Shown: one piece after another, positions 24,301-35,120 of the stretch
Layout of the letters: every line of letters begins with the position of its first letter
Position numbering within the stretch: the stretch's first letter is position 1
Origin: Topomyia yanbarensis
Lineage: Eukaryota > Arthropoda > Insecta > Diptera > Culicidae
Reading direction: 5' to 3'
Assembly (NCBI RefSeq): GCF_030247195.1
Contig: NC_080670.1
Coordinates: 210,416,546 to 210,480,545, forward strand
DNA length: 64,000 nucleotides
Program-made: the position numbers and the translations under genes
The notes under the pieces: generated by a model
Database searches by the model: none
Told to the model about the DNA's origin: nothing
Seen by the model: only the letters and a program-made list of their open reading frames with translations

Positions 24301-24726
24301 ACGAGGACACGGACATTTTTTTCAACATTTTCTTCCACGGTTTGATTGATTTTAACATCATTTGTAACTTCGTCAATGCATGTATTATTTGTGTTATTAA
24401 TTTTTAAATAATCTGCAGTATTCATACTCTCCAAAAAAAAAGTTTACCCGCTGATTTCTAGGCGTGTACATTGTTTTATTTACCCTCGAATATAGTGACC
24501 TATCGTACCCCCGATTTTCAAAACATCAAAAAAACCCAGGCCTAAAATCATTATTGCCAAAATGTTACCAGATGTATTACCTTTTCAACGAATGCTTGTT
24601 TGTCAAAATCAGTGCATTTAAATATTCTGTATTTTGCGATGAAATTTTCAGAAAATATTGTTTAATTGTGGCATTCCTATATGGAAATTTAATGTGTATA
24701 CCAACGCTGTCTGTTTCGCCATTTTT
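21386..24726. other. Unassigned intergenic DNA
   Basis: No gene, RNA gene or repeat that I can support. The part from 22,200 to 23,540 is less AT-rich than its surroundings and has overlapping short open frames on both strands (for example 22,231-22,428 and 23,117-23,371). None shows family motifs. A regulatory or untranslated-exon role is possible but not shown. Confidence 0.35.
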
Positions 24727-24730
24727 TTAA

Positions 24731-24847
24731 CCTTCCGGCAGCCGCCCTAGTGCACTGAGTGGACGCTGCTCTGAAAACCTAGCGAAATCGTTTTAGGTGC
24801 AGTTGCGGTTGCTCGTTCAGTGAGCCATTTGCGCGACTTCCGGAGGA
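24731..24847. mobile_element. Short TTAA-flanked MITE (piggyBac-like target), 117 bp
   Basis: TTAA occurs at 24727-24730 and 24848-24851. The inner ends CCTTCCGGCAGCCGC and the reverse complement of GCGCGACTTCCGGAGGA are imperfect inverted repeats, and CACTGA / TCAGTG blocks mirror each other inside. The TTAA duplication suggests mobilisation by a piggyBac-type transposase. The repeat is short and imperfect, so confidence is moderate. Confidence 0.6.
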
Positions 24848-24869
24848 TTAAATGAGTATTTTTTATCGG

Positions 24870-25435
24870 ATATGTTACGTATATGGTACGATAAGGTAAG
24901 AGCCATCTATGGTAAGGTAATGGAATGTAATTTAATTAGTAGTTAAGCAATAGGTAACGGTCATGTAACGGTTGTGGAGCGGCAATGTAACGCTTGAATA
25001 ACGGTTAGGCAAACTATAATTTTCATGCAAGGGTGCGGTATTGGTTGTGTAACGTTTATGTTAGGGTAAAGTAATAGCCATGCAGAAGTGGCGTAACGGT
25101 TGTTCCAAAGGTGAATAACATAAGGGTAACTAATTGTTATGTCACGTTTATGTTAAGGTAAGATAACCGTCATTCAGTGGTTAGGTAACGGTCACGCAGT
25201 GGCTATGCTAAATAACTCTTCGGTAACCTTATGATTGCGTAACAGTTATGTAACGTTTAAGTAACGGCAAGGGAACGGCTTTGGAGCGGTATCAGCCAAG
25301 CAACGGTTAGATAACGTTTGGGTAAGGAAATCGAACGGTTAAGTAACGATTGGGTAACAGATAACTCTTAAGCGACTATGTAACGTTTAGGTAACCTTTG
25401 TGTAATTGTTCGGTAATGGTTACGCAATGGTTAAG
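24870..25435. repeat. Degenerate TAACGG minisatellite, left part
   Basis: Words of the type GTAACGGTTAG / GTAACGGTTATG recur every 10-14 bp with many substitutions (TAACGTTTA, TAACGATT, TAACAGTTA). The same array resumes at 28,770 after the RTE-like element. No strict period or higher-order unit is visible. Confidence 0.8.
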
Positions 25436-25439
25436 AAAC

Positions 25440-25512
25440 ATGATTGTGTTGTACTGAGTTGTGTTGTGTTGTGCTGTGTTGTGTTGTGTTGTGTTGTCTT
25501 ATGTTATGTTGT
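25440..25512. repeat. TTGTG pentanucleotide microsatellite
   Basis: A run of TTGTG units with a few variants (TTGTACTGAG, TTGTGCTG, TTATG) at the junction between the TAACGG array and the RTE-like element. A frame running through it is incidental. Confidence 0.85.
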
Positions 25513-25934
25513 TATTCCGCGAAAAAAAAATGATAGAGTTGTTGTAATTGAACTTTCCTTGCGTTGCCAACAAAGGCCAGGCGCCGTTCTACACTTTCCG
25601 CCTGGTTTATCCACTAACTGATTCATGATGAGGTAGTAGTATTTTCAACACAATAGAACGGGACAATGCAGAATTCATTGTCGGCAGCGAGACAAGACAG
25701 GGGGGGTCTCCTCTTTTCAGAGGTGAGTCCATCCGAGCGCCTGTTTCCCATGTTAGGGGCGGCTAATGTATCGTCCACGTGTCAACGTGGGACTCTAAAC
25801 AGAACTGACACGAGGGTCCTCCGGCGAGACAGGGGGTTGGGGAAGGCCCAACAAGCCGCTCTGGAAAACTATCCGTTACGAACAAAGCAGAAGAAAATAC
25901 GAATCGGAACAATCGGCAAAAACCTACTCGACGA

Positions 25935-26690
25935 TATAAGGACTACGATTGGAAACTCGGAACATGGAACTGCAGGTCGCTCTGCTTTCCAGCTTTCGAT
26001 AGGATAATCTATGATGAACTCCAACCACGTAATTTTGAAGTCGTAGCACTGCAGGAACTTTGCTTGACAGGACAAAAGGTGTGGAAAAGCGGGCATCGGG
26101 CGGATACTTTCTACCAGAGCTGTGGCACCACCAACGTAGTGCTGGGTAGGATGCGTCAATGCGTGATTGGATGGACTCCGATCAACGCAAGGATGTGTAA
26201 GTTGAGGATCAAAGGCCGTTTCTTCAACTACAGCATCATCAACGTACACTGCCCACACGACGGGAGACCCGACGGCGAAAAGGAAGCGTTCTACGCGAAG
26301 CTGAAGAAGGTGTACGACGGCTGTTCGCTACGGGACATGAAAATCGGCATAGGTGATATGAACGCTCAGGTAGAACGGGAGGTAATGTTTAGACCGGTAA
26401 TCGGGCCAAACAGCTTGCACACCGTATCGAATGACAGCGGCCAACGATGCGTGAACTTCGCAGCCTCCCGTAGCATGGTAGTCCGAAGTACCTTCTTCCC
26501 CCGCAAAGATATCCTCAAAGCCACCTGGAGATCACCTGACCAACGCAAATCAAATCCATCACGTTCTAATCGACGGGCGATTCTTTTCGTTCGTACCTAC
26601 CGCAGTGCGAATATAGATTCGGACCATCACCTAGTAGCAGTATACATGCGCTCAAAACTCTCGACGGTGTACAACACTCGCCGTAGTCGG
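25935..26690 (+). pseudogene. RTE-like endonuclease domain
   Basis: Reads LGTWNCRSL at the start (near 25,950), VVALQELCLTG, INVHCPH, GIGDMNAQVE, and ends ATWRSPDQ ... IDSDHHLVAV. These are the AP-endonuclease signature blocks in the correct order: Trp-Asn start, catalytic Glu, D-N block and S/D-D-H-H end. Just before the end the sequence that is usually NQIDHV is shifted, reading KSNPSRSNRRAILF, so a small frameshift pair is present. The domain nicks the target DNA to prime reverse transcription. Not functional as it stands. Confidence 0.75.
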
Positions 26691-27329
26691 ACGCCAAGGC
26701 CTAACATCGCGCAACTTCGGGAAACCGAGGTTGCCCAAGACTACGCACAGCGGCTGGAAGCAGCACTACCCCCGGAAGAACAGCTGGGCGCAGCTACTCT
26801 TGAAGATGGCTGGAGGGAGACCCGTTCCGCCATAGGAAGTACTGCTATATAGCGGCACTAGGTACATCGATTCCGAATCGGGGAAATGACTGGGTCGATG
26901 ACGAATGTAAGCAGGTAATAGAGGAGAAGAATGCAGCACGGGTGAGGATGCTGCAGCACGGAACGAGACAGAATGTGGAGTAAACCTCGGTCCTCCGGAG
27001 AAAGAAGCGCCAACAGGAGGAACGAGATCGCGAGGCGATCGAGCAACTATACCACGTAAACGACGCACGGAAGTTCTACGAGAAGCTGAACAGTTCGCGA
27101 AAGGCTACGTTCCGCAAGCCGATATGTGCAGGGATTTAGACGGCAACCTTCTTACAATCGAGTGTGAGGTGATAGAGAGGTGGAAGCAGTACTATGACGG
27201 GCACCTCAACGGTGAAGCAGCAGAGGACGAAGGCGGTGTGGGAACAGATCTTGGAGCACGCGCAGAAGACGATAGGCTGCCGGCCCCTGATCTCCAAGAA
27301 GTCAAGAAGGAGAAGATCGGTTGAAAAAC

Positions 27330-28530
27330 AACAAATCTGCTGGTGTAGATCAACTACCCAGCGAGCTATTAAAATACGGTGGTGAAACACTGGCTAGAGC
27401 GCTGCATTGCGAAATCGCTAAAATTTGGGAGGAGAAGATTCTTCCGAAGGAGTAGATGGAGGGTGTCATTTGCCCAATCTACAAAAAGGGTGCCAATTTG
27501 GATTGTTACAACTACCGCGCGATTACACTACTCTTTGCCGTCGATTATCACCATTTGCGAGGGAGTTCGTGGGACACTACCAAGTGGGATTCATGAGTTC
27601 CCGCGCCATCACGGACCAAATATTCGTGATTCGGCAGGTTCTGCAGAAGTGCCGCGAATACAACGTGCCCACACATCATTTGTTCATCGATTTCAAATCG
27701 GCGTATGACACGATCGATCGAGATCAGCTAAGGCAGATAATGCACGAGTACGGTTTTCCGGATAAGCTAACACGACTAGTCAAAGCGACGTTGCATCGGG
27801 TGATGTGCGTTGTTCGAGTAGCAGGGGCACCCTCGAGTCCCTTTGAATCTCGAAGAGGGTTACGGCAAGGTGATGGTCTATCGTACCTGCTGTTCAACGT
27901 TGCGTTAGAAGGTGTAATAAGGAGAGCGGGGATAGACACGGGTGGCACGATCTTCAGGAAGTCCGTCCAGCTTCTTGGCTTCGCCGACGACATTGGCATA
28001 ATGGCACGGAACTTAAAGGCGATGTCGGAAACGTACATCAGACTAAAAGCTGAAGCCAGCAGGATTGGAATACATGAGAGGAAGAGGTTCTAGAGACGAC
28101 AATGTGAACCTCCCATCCCGAGTTCGGATTGACGATGACGAAATCGAGATGGTCGACGAATTCGTGTATTTGGACTCACTGGTAACCGCCGACAATGATA
28201 CCAGCAGAGAAATTCGGAGACGGATCTTGGCGGGAAATCGTGCCTACTTTGGACTCCGGAGGACGCTCCGGTCGAACTAAATTCGAAGTTGATTATCTAC
28301 AAGACGCTGATTAGACAATGGTCCTCTAAGGCCACGAGACCTGGTCTTTGGTCGTGGAGGATCAACGCGCCCTTGGAGTTTTCGAACGAAAGGTGTTGCG
28401 TACCATCTATGGTGGCGTGCAGATGGAAGTTGCATCAGCTGCTGGAAGAATACAGGCTGTTGATAAGCAGCAATGGACCGAGTGTAGTGGAGATGGCTTC
28501 TGCATACAGCAAGAGACAACAAGGCTCTAG
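27330..28530 (+). pseudogene. RTE-like reverse transcriptase domain, frameshifted
   Basis: NNKSAGVDQLPSELLKYGG appears near 27,325, then FIDFKSAYDTIDRDQL near 27,690 (catalytic Asp), LRQGDGLSYLLFNVALEG near 27,860, and FADDIGIMAR near 27,980 (catalytic Asp pair). The C-terminal part continues in another frame as VDEFVYLDSLVT (28,155) and ALGVFERKVLRTIYGGVQ (28,370). At least three frame changes are needed to join these, so the copy is dead. Confidence 0.8.
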
Positions 28531-28769
28531 CCTGAACGGTAGGGTAAGTCGGCGAGACAAGATGTCGAATTATTTTGGTAGCGTGAAATTTTACAAGCAG
28601 CACTTTAATGATTTGGACAATTTTTGAACTATGTAAACGGTTTTACAGCTAGGAAAAGTAATTTTGTCGGAACACACAGATTTGTAATGCGCTGGTGCGA
28701 ATCAATAACAAACACACAATAACAAACTGCACTTATATAATGGTATACAATGAAATACTACGTATTGTA

Positions 28770-29835
28770 ACGCGATATAGCAATGTGAAACGGTCAAGTA
28801 TTGTTATGTTATGGTTAGATAACGGTTACGTAGGGTTTATGCAACGGCCAGGTAACGGTTATTTAGGGTTAAGGGTAACGGTTGGGTAACAATGTATCAG
28901 TAAAGAAACGGTTAAGTAACGGTTGGATAACTGGGGCGTGATGGTTGAGTAACGGTTCTATAACGGCATGGTAATAGGCTGCGGCTTGGTAACGGGAGCG
29001 TAACAGTAATGTAACGAATATGTAACAGACAACTGATGCGTAGCGGATAACGGATAATCAACGGTTATGTAACGATTAGGTAACGCTATGGGACGATCAT
29101 GTCAAGGCTCATGTAACGGTGCAGTAACGGAATGGTTAGGTGGCAAACAAGTAACAATTATGAAGGGGTTCAGTAACGGTTGGAACATGTAGCGTTAAGG
29201 GAGCGGATAAATAACGGTTGGGTAACAGAATGTATCGGTTAGGTAACGGTTCAGTAACGGGCGCGCAGCGGTTCTGCAGCAGCTTGGTAACAACGGATAA
29301 CGAGAGCGCAACATATAGGTAACAGGTAACGGACGAGTAGTGTTTAGGTAACGGTTATGTAATGATGGGGCAAGGAGGGCTAAACGGTTATGAAGCGTTA
29401 AAGGAACAGATAAGCAACGATTAAGTAATAGAAAATATCAGTTACGTAACAGTCACGTAGCGGCGGGACAACGAGCACGTAGCGGCTTGGTAACGGTTCT
29501 CTAACGGCTTTGCAGATTGTATCGCATAACGGTTAGATAGCGTGTGCGTAACTTTTATGTTACGGATGCGTGAGAGGCGACGGATAAGTAACGGTTAGGT
29601 TACGGGTATGGAACGGTCATGTGAAGGTTACGTAACGTCCATGTAACGGTAATGCAGCAATTATGTAACGAGTATCGTTATGTAACGGTTATGTAACGGA
29701 TATATAACCAGTTTTTAACTGAAAGCAATGTAATGCAACATCTGTAACGATTTGTATCAGTTTGAAACGGTTCGTAGTGTTATGTTTTGTTCTGTAGCCG
29801 TTATGTAACCGTTTCACAATGTTATGAATGTTTTA
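28770..29835. repeat. Degenerate TAACGG minisatellite, right part
   Basis: Continuation of the array at 24,870-25,435, with the same GTAACGGTTATGTAACGG words. It is densest around 28,840-28,960 and 29,585-29,700. It fades into TGTAACGATTTGTATCAG-type sequence at the right. Short frames here (28,695-28,889) are incidental. Confidence 0.85.
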
Positions 29836-32800
29836 CCAAAGGCAGAGTTGAGAATTATTGCGATTACAATAGTCCAACTGCGTGGAAAACGTATCCAAAA
29901 ATAGTCTAAATTGATAAGTTTTATAAGTTTTCACTAATATTGCAACATAACGAAGTTATATGAAAAATTCATTTTCCGTCGTCAACGTATACGGTCCCTG
30001 GCAGCACTGCTCCATCGGAGTTTAATCAGACTATTTACAATAATTTCAGTTCTAGAGCTGATCCTTCTAACTGGTAATACTCAAATGAAAGCAAATAGTG
30101 ACATTTATTAGCCTTACTTGTTTTTGTGAGCAAATCTTGCCTAAAACATAAGTTATAGCTGTTTAAAAACGTTGTTGTCCACAAACAACATGGGCATGAA
30201 TGGGTTAATTTTTGTTTTATGGGATTTTTCGACAACGTACATGGAGGAAACCTACTCGCTCGGAAATTTCACCGTAGGAATTTATTAGAAAGATAATTTT
30301 ATTGTCAACAATTTTTTCGAAGACTTAATAAATTCTGAGTCAGTTTTGGGCGGGCCTAGTAGCTCATAGACTGGTGGTGATTTAGAAGTCAACATTCACG
30401 AACTTATGGCGTCTTCTGCAAAGTTTTTATGTAGCAATTATTCTGAGCACATCAACCATTTATCAGCCCCTGAAAGTTAGTGTTGACGCCCTCTGTCAAG
30501 TTTAAAGTGGAACTAACATTATTCAACGAAAAGATAGCTCATCTCTTATTTAAAATTTATTCCAAACATAACACTTTGCTAATCACTACAATTTTTTCCC
30601 AATACAAATGAGTTCGTAAATGTAGCTCACCATGAGCTCCAGCGCCGCCTAGTGGCGAAACTTTCAGCAGATAGGCGTAATAAAAGCAGGAGAAACGGAA
30701 TAATACAAAAAACAAAATAAAAGAATTGAAAACAAAGAAACTGTAAAATAGAAGATTCCATCCTTTTCCACTGCCTTCACACATTTCATAATAACACCGC
30801 ACTGTTGTTTGCCATTACCAAATTTACCAAATCAAAACATATTCCGAAAGTACTTTCCATCCTTTAATGGAAAACAAAACACCACAATGATAAGGGAATA
30901 GGTCGAACAACAGAACGTCTGCATTTTGATTGTACCGAGAGTAAATATGATGATTCACTGCCAACACGGACTGACGACATTAATTACTTAGCGAACGGTT
31001 GGTTGTTGTGCCCACCAGCTCCGATGTGACTTCGTTATCGGTTTTAATTGAAAGTAACGATGACGGATTTTATGGTCACAAGGTTTGCAACAGAACCCCG
31101 GAGCTCGGTTTGTTTTTGAAAGAGCACACGGAGTGTCGTTCCGATGGAAAGATTGACAAAATCGGTTTTAGTTTATTCAATTAGTTGATTTTGACAGAGA
31201 AATCATTATAGTCACCAGATCATTTGATCTAGCGATTCATTTGGACTTCTAAATATTGGAAATGAGGTTTCTTTTAACCAAGTTTTTTTTCCGAAAGAAA
31301 AGTTTATTAAACTAGAGATGGAATCCGTTTTAATATTTTAAGTTCTTTAAAAATCTGACAGCTCATCTTTTTTATTCAAAATAAAACTCTAAAAATTTCA
31401 ACAGGTTGCCAGTTCTTTTTCTAAATAAAAATAAACTGCAATTCAATGTGATTTGCTGTCAATCTATATAAACGAATATTGATCCATGAAAACCCAAAAA
31501 TTAACATCACGAATCATATGTAATACTAAATTTTGACCAATAGTTTTCGATCATTTTCCCATTGTTCAAGGAAAATTTTCTTACTTTCAACGGCACCACC
31601 TTAGTAAGCCATGAATCTTCTAGTCGCCAGCGAGGAAGGGCAATCATCGAAGAATCAATTTATGCAGCCTAGCAACAGCAAACAAACTGTCATCAACTAC
31701 GAAAACATCAAAAAGGGACATCGGAAGAACTAACTATTCATTTTGTATTGCTCTCTCTTACTCGCACTCCCGCGAACCGCACCGGCAAAAACCCATCGGA
31801 ATACGAATTGACCCGGAATGATTGGCGACAACCGCGGAGCGCGAACAAGTCTAAAGTACCTACAAATGGGTGTATATTTATCACCATAAAGAATAACAAG
31901 TATAGTTTAAGTTTCACGCCGGGCTGGCGCAAGTCTTCCTCCCCACTGCTGCTGCTGCTGCTGCTTCACGCGAAATGATAATAGGAAAAATAAAACTACC
32001 TAGAAGTTGAGCAAGTTCAATGAACGTGAAAATATGTGCGCGCTATTTGCTACACCCCCGCGGCGGCGGCGGCGGTGAGCGACGGAGGTGGCCGCGGCAA
32101 ACCCATCCTCGCGGCGGCGGGCACTGCTTTCTCGACCGGGAGCCGGGGTTTCGCACGTCGTCAATAACACAGCACCATGTTGATCGAGCGGTCGAATCGA
32201 GGCACAAGTCAAGTGAGTATCCTCTTAAGCTCTCCGAATTGAGTGAATGGGAGCGCAAGCAGTCCGCGCTACCAGTACCTAGACCGTCACCACCCCGCCC
32301 CATCCTTGTCGATGTGTGTAAATCGGTTTAAGTACCGGGGAAAGACGTACAGCGAAAATATAGCACTCGTCAGTCTGTCACGGCCGGCAGCAGAAAGTGC
32401 GCGCAAGGAAGCATCTTCAATTTCAGTTTCCCTGCCACTAAAACCATTAACATAATTGGACGTTTGACACATCCCAAAATGCACCTCTCATTTCCTCGCA
32501 AGCATCGAAGCCGGCGACGGTGCTGCTATTATGTTAATGCCATGGAGACGCCTGGTAGCGTGGTATTATTCAAGCGGATTCGCGAACGCACTCTCATTGA
32601 TCGCCTCCACAACCTGGCGCCTCCAGTGCAGCGCCTAGAGTGGCGTTCGTCGCGGCGACGCGACGCCAAACGCACGAGCTCTGTGCGAATGCATCCAATC
32701 CAAATGACGACGCCGACCGACGCACGGGCGGGAGGCGGTTGGCGATTACTCTCGTGTAAGTGGTACGCTGCCATGTTTGGTGAGTCCGTCGACCGGGGAT

Positions 32801-33599
32801 ACCTCTTTTGTTATTTGGATTTTAAGCCATTTTTGACGCGGTAGGCTATATTGTTGGCTGCCGTAGGCAGCCAGGGGCGCACTTGGGAGAAGGGCAAAAC
32901 TGTGTTATCGAGCCAGGGGGCAACTTTTTTAGAATGAATCGTATTTTTTGTTGTTTGTTACAAGAGGAAGATCTTAATGGAGTGTGTTGGTCTATGTGGA
33001 AGATCAAAAATTAAAAAAATCATAACGAAAATGGCCAAATTAAAATATAAATTTCTATAATATATGTCGTTTATAACTCTGTCCTGACATACGTTATTAA
33101 ACTTCCGTTTTTAAAATAATGATTGCTTAGAAGATATGAACCATAATTCAAAAAAATATTAAATTGAATTCTATGATTCTAACTTTATGAAACAGCTTAT
33201 CTTTTTTGCAAATTTAAGCTCTGTGGTCAGTCTCATAAAATCGTATTTTAATAAGTATTGAATAAATGAATTAAGTCGGATTTTTTGTTCCAGCTTCGTC
33301 TCATCAGTAGCATTTTCTACTGGAGACCGTCTTGGCTACCAGTTAGACACTTAGTACAAACAAACCAAATAGCTAGTTCCAATTGATGTCTCCAAAAACT
33401 GACTTTTTCAATTTCTTGAATTTCCTGTTTCCTGAGTGTTTTAATGTGTAAATTCTAAACGCATCTAGACAAGAGAAGAACAATCTTTTTAAAGTGCAAT
33501 TTGAGTGTTCGGTGAGCAACGTCCTTTAACCAGAACTCAAGACTTCTGCACAACTCCGAAAATTCTTTTTTTTAAGAATCCATAACCTAAAAACGCTTC
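29836..33599. other. Unassigned intergenic DNA with a GC-richer island at about 31,740-32,860
   Basis: AT-rich flanks without features. The island contains a (CTG)6-like run near 31,950, a (CGG)n run near 32,058, and several overlapping open frames on both strands (for example 32,020-32,331 and 32,464-32,844). None has a recognisable domain or convincing splice structure. An untranslated first exon or promoter is conceivable but unsupported. Confidence 0.35.
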
Positions 33600-34715
33600 T
33601 AAAGAAAACAATTTAACTGTGATCTCAATTTTTCTTTAGACAAAATCCATATAAAATGAATTGAGACGAAAAACCCTAAACATGGAAACAGGGAAATGAG
33701 AAAAGTGAAAAGGGGAAATGGGGAAAACGGACACGGGATACGGAATAAAGGAAAAGGGAAAATGGCAAATGTGAATATTGAAAATTGAACATTGAACATT
33801 GAACATTGAACATTGAACAATGAATATTGAACAATGAATATTAAAAATTTAAAAATGATAATTGAAAAATGAAAATTAAGAATTGAAAATTGAAGCATTG
33901 GAATACTGAAAAATTGGAAATTTTAAAAATTAGTGAAGTGCATAATTAGTGAGGTGGAAAATTAGAGAATTGGAATATTCGAAAATCAGAATTTGAAAAT
34001 TTAAAAATTTGATAATTTAAAAATCTAAAAATTTGAAAATTTCAAAATTCAAAAATTCAAAAATTTGATGAAAACTTGAAAATTTGAAAATCTGAAAATT
34101 TGAATATACAAACATTTTAAAATTTGAGAATAGGAAAATTTGAAAATTTTAAAATTTAAAGAAGTGAATTTTTGAATATTTGAAAATATGAAAATTTGAT
34201 AATTGAAAGATTAAAAAATTTGGAAAGATTGAAAAATTAAAAAAAAAATTGAGAAATTTAAAAAATTTGAAAAAATTGGAAAATTTGGAAAATTTAGAAA
34301 ATTTGAAAAATTTGAAAAATTTGAAAAAATAAAAAAATTTAAAAAATTTGGAAAATTTCGAAAATTTGAAAAATTTAATAAATTTAGAACATTTGGAAAA
34401 TTTAAAAAATTTGGAAAATCTGAAAAATTTGAATAATTTGGAAAATTTGAAGAATTTGGAAAATTTATTAAGTTTAACAAATTTTCCAAATATTCCAAAT
34501 TTATTAAATTCATTAAATTTTTCAATTTTTTTCAAATTTATTAAATTTTCCAAATTTATTAAATTTTCCAAATTTCGGATTTTGGACAAAACTTTCCAAA
34601 ATTTGGAAAATTGAAAAATTTCAAAAATTTGCGAAATTTAGAAAAATTTGAAAGCTTGAAAAATTTAAAAAATTTAGAAAATTAAGAAAATTTGGAAAAT
34701 TTGAAAAATTTGAGA
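33600..34715. repeat. Degenerate purine/AT-rich GAAAATTTG tract, left flank
   Basis: Irregular repeats of GAAAATTTG, TGAAAAATT and related words. It includes a short regular array of the 7-mer GAACATT near 33,785-33,825. Order increases to the right, towards the homogeneous 9-bp array. Runs of Asn/Phe/Leu/Lys codons in all frames are by-products. Confidence 0.85.
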
Positions 34716-34717
34716 TA

Positions 34718-35118
34718 CACTCGAAGTTTTTTTTACGCGGTTTTTTTTGCGCGGTATTTTTTTCGCGGATTTTGAAATTTACGCGGTTTTCATTTACGCG
34801 GTTTTTGAAATTTACGCGATTTTCATTACGCGGTGCGGTCCTATGGGTCCTACGTATGCGCGGGCTGGGCCTTTTGCTGAAAGTGGTGCGGGGGGGGGGG
34901 GGGCTGGGGGGGAGGCTGGGGGGGGGCGCTTTTACGCGGTTTTTGAAATTTACGCGGTATCCATCAATGAGGTTCCTTTTATCGCGGATTCTTAAATTTA
35001 AGTGGTCTTCATTTACGCGGATTTTGAAATTTACGCGGTTTTTATTTACGCGGATTTTGAAATTTACGCGGTTTTCATTCACGCTGCTCGTATCCCCCGC
35101 GTAAAAAAAACCTGAGTG
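34718..35118 (-). mobile_element. ACGCGG-repeat MITE, copy A (401 bp, reverse orientation)
   Basis: Ends CACTCGAAGTTTTTTTTACG and the reverse complement of CCCGCGTAAAAAAAACCTGAGTG, flanked by TA (34716-34717 and 35119-35120). The body is made of alternating ACGCGGTTTTCATTT and ACGCGGTTTTTGAAATTT words. Orientation is set by the asymmetric GGATACGAGC block, which is at the right end and inverted here. A ~100-bp G-rich segment (34,834-34,935) lies inside and is absent from copies B and C. Confidence 0.85.
34888..34927 (+). other. G-run cluster with G-quadruplex potential
   Basis: G-runs of 14, 7 and 9 bases (34890-34903, 34906-34912, 34918-34926), plus a GG, separated by 2-5 bases. This satisfies the simple requirement of four G-tracts, because the 14-base run can supply two. 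It lies inside MITE copy A. Folding is a prediction from pattern only. Confidence 0.7.
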
Positions 35119-35120
35119 TA

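Larger units (their letters stand above)
25660..28530 (+). mobile_element. RTE-like non-LTR retrotransposon, broken
   Basis: Plus-strand element with an AP endonuclease followed by reverse transcriptase and no RNase H, the RTE arrangement. It sits inside the TAACGG array. Both ends are uncertain: the right end is after the last recognisable C-terminal motif near 28,530, and no clear target duplication is visible. Assignment to RTE is by motif resemblance to the many insect RTE copies that get annotated as 'craniofacial development protein 2-like', not by phylogeny. Confidence 0.75.

Noticed and set aside
25629..25639. TGAGGTAGTAG, identical to the 5' part of let-7
   Set aside because: Only 11 nt match, the rest of the mature sequence differs, and the downstream DNA has no complementary arm to form a hairpin. 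Likely chance.
24870..29835. TAACGG array as telomeric repeat
   Set aside because: The unit differs from the arthropod TTAGG telomere, the array is degenerate and internal, and Diptera lack simple telomerase repeats.
32020..32844. Arg/Pro-rich frames of 103 and 126 codons in a GC-rich island
   Set aside because: Overlapping frames on both strands of similar length, with CGG and CTG runs; GC-rich composition suppresses stops. No domain seen.
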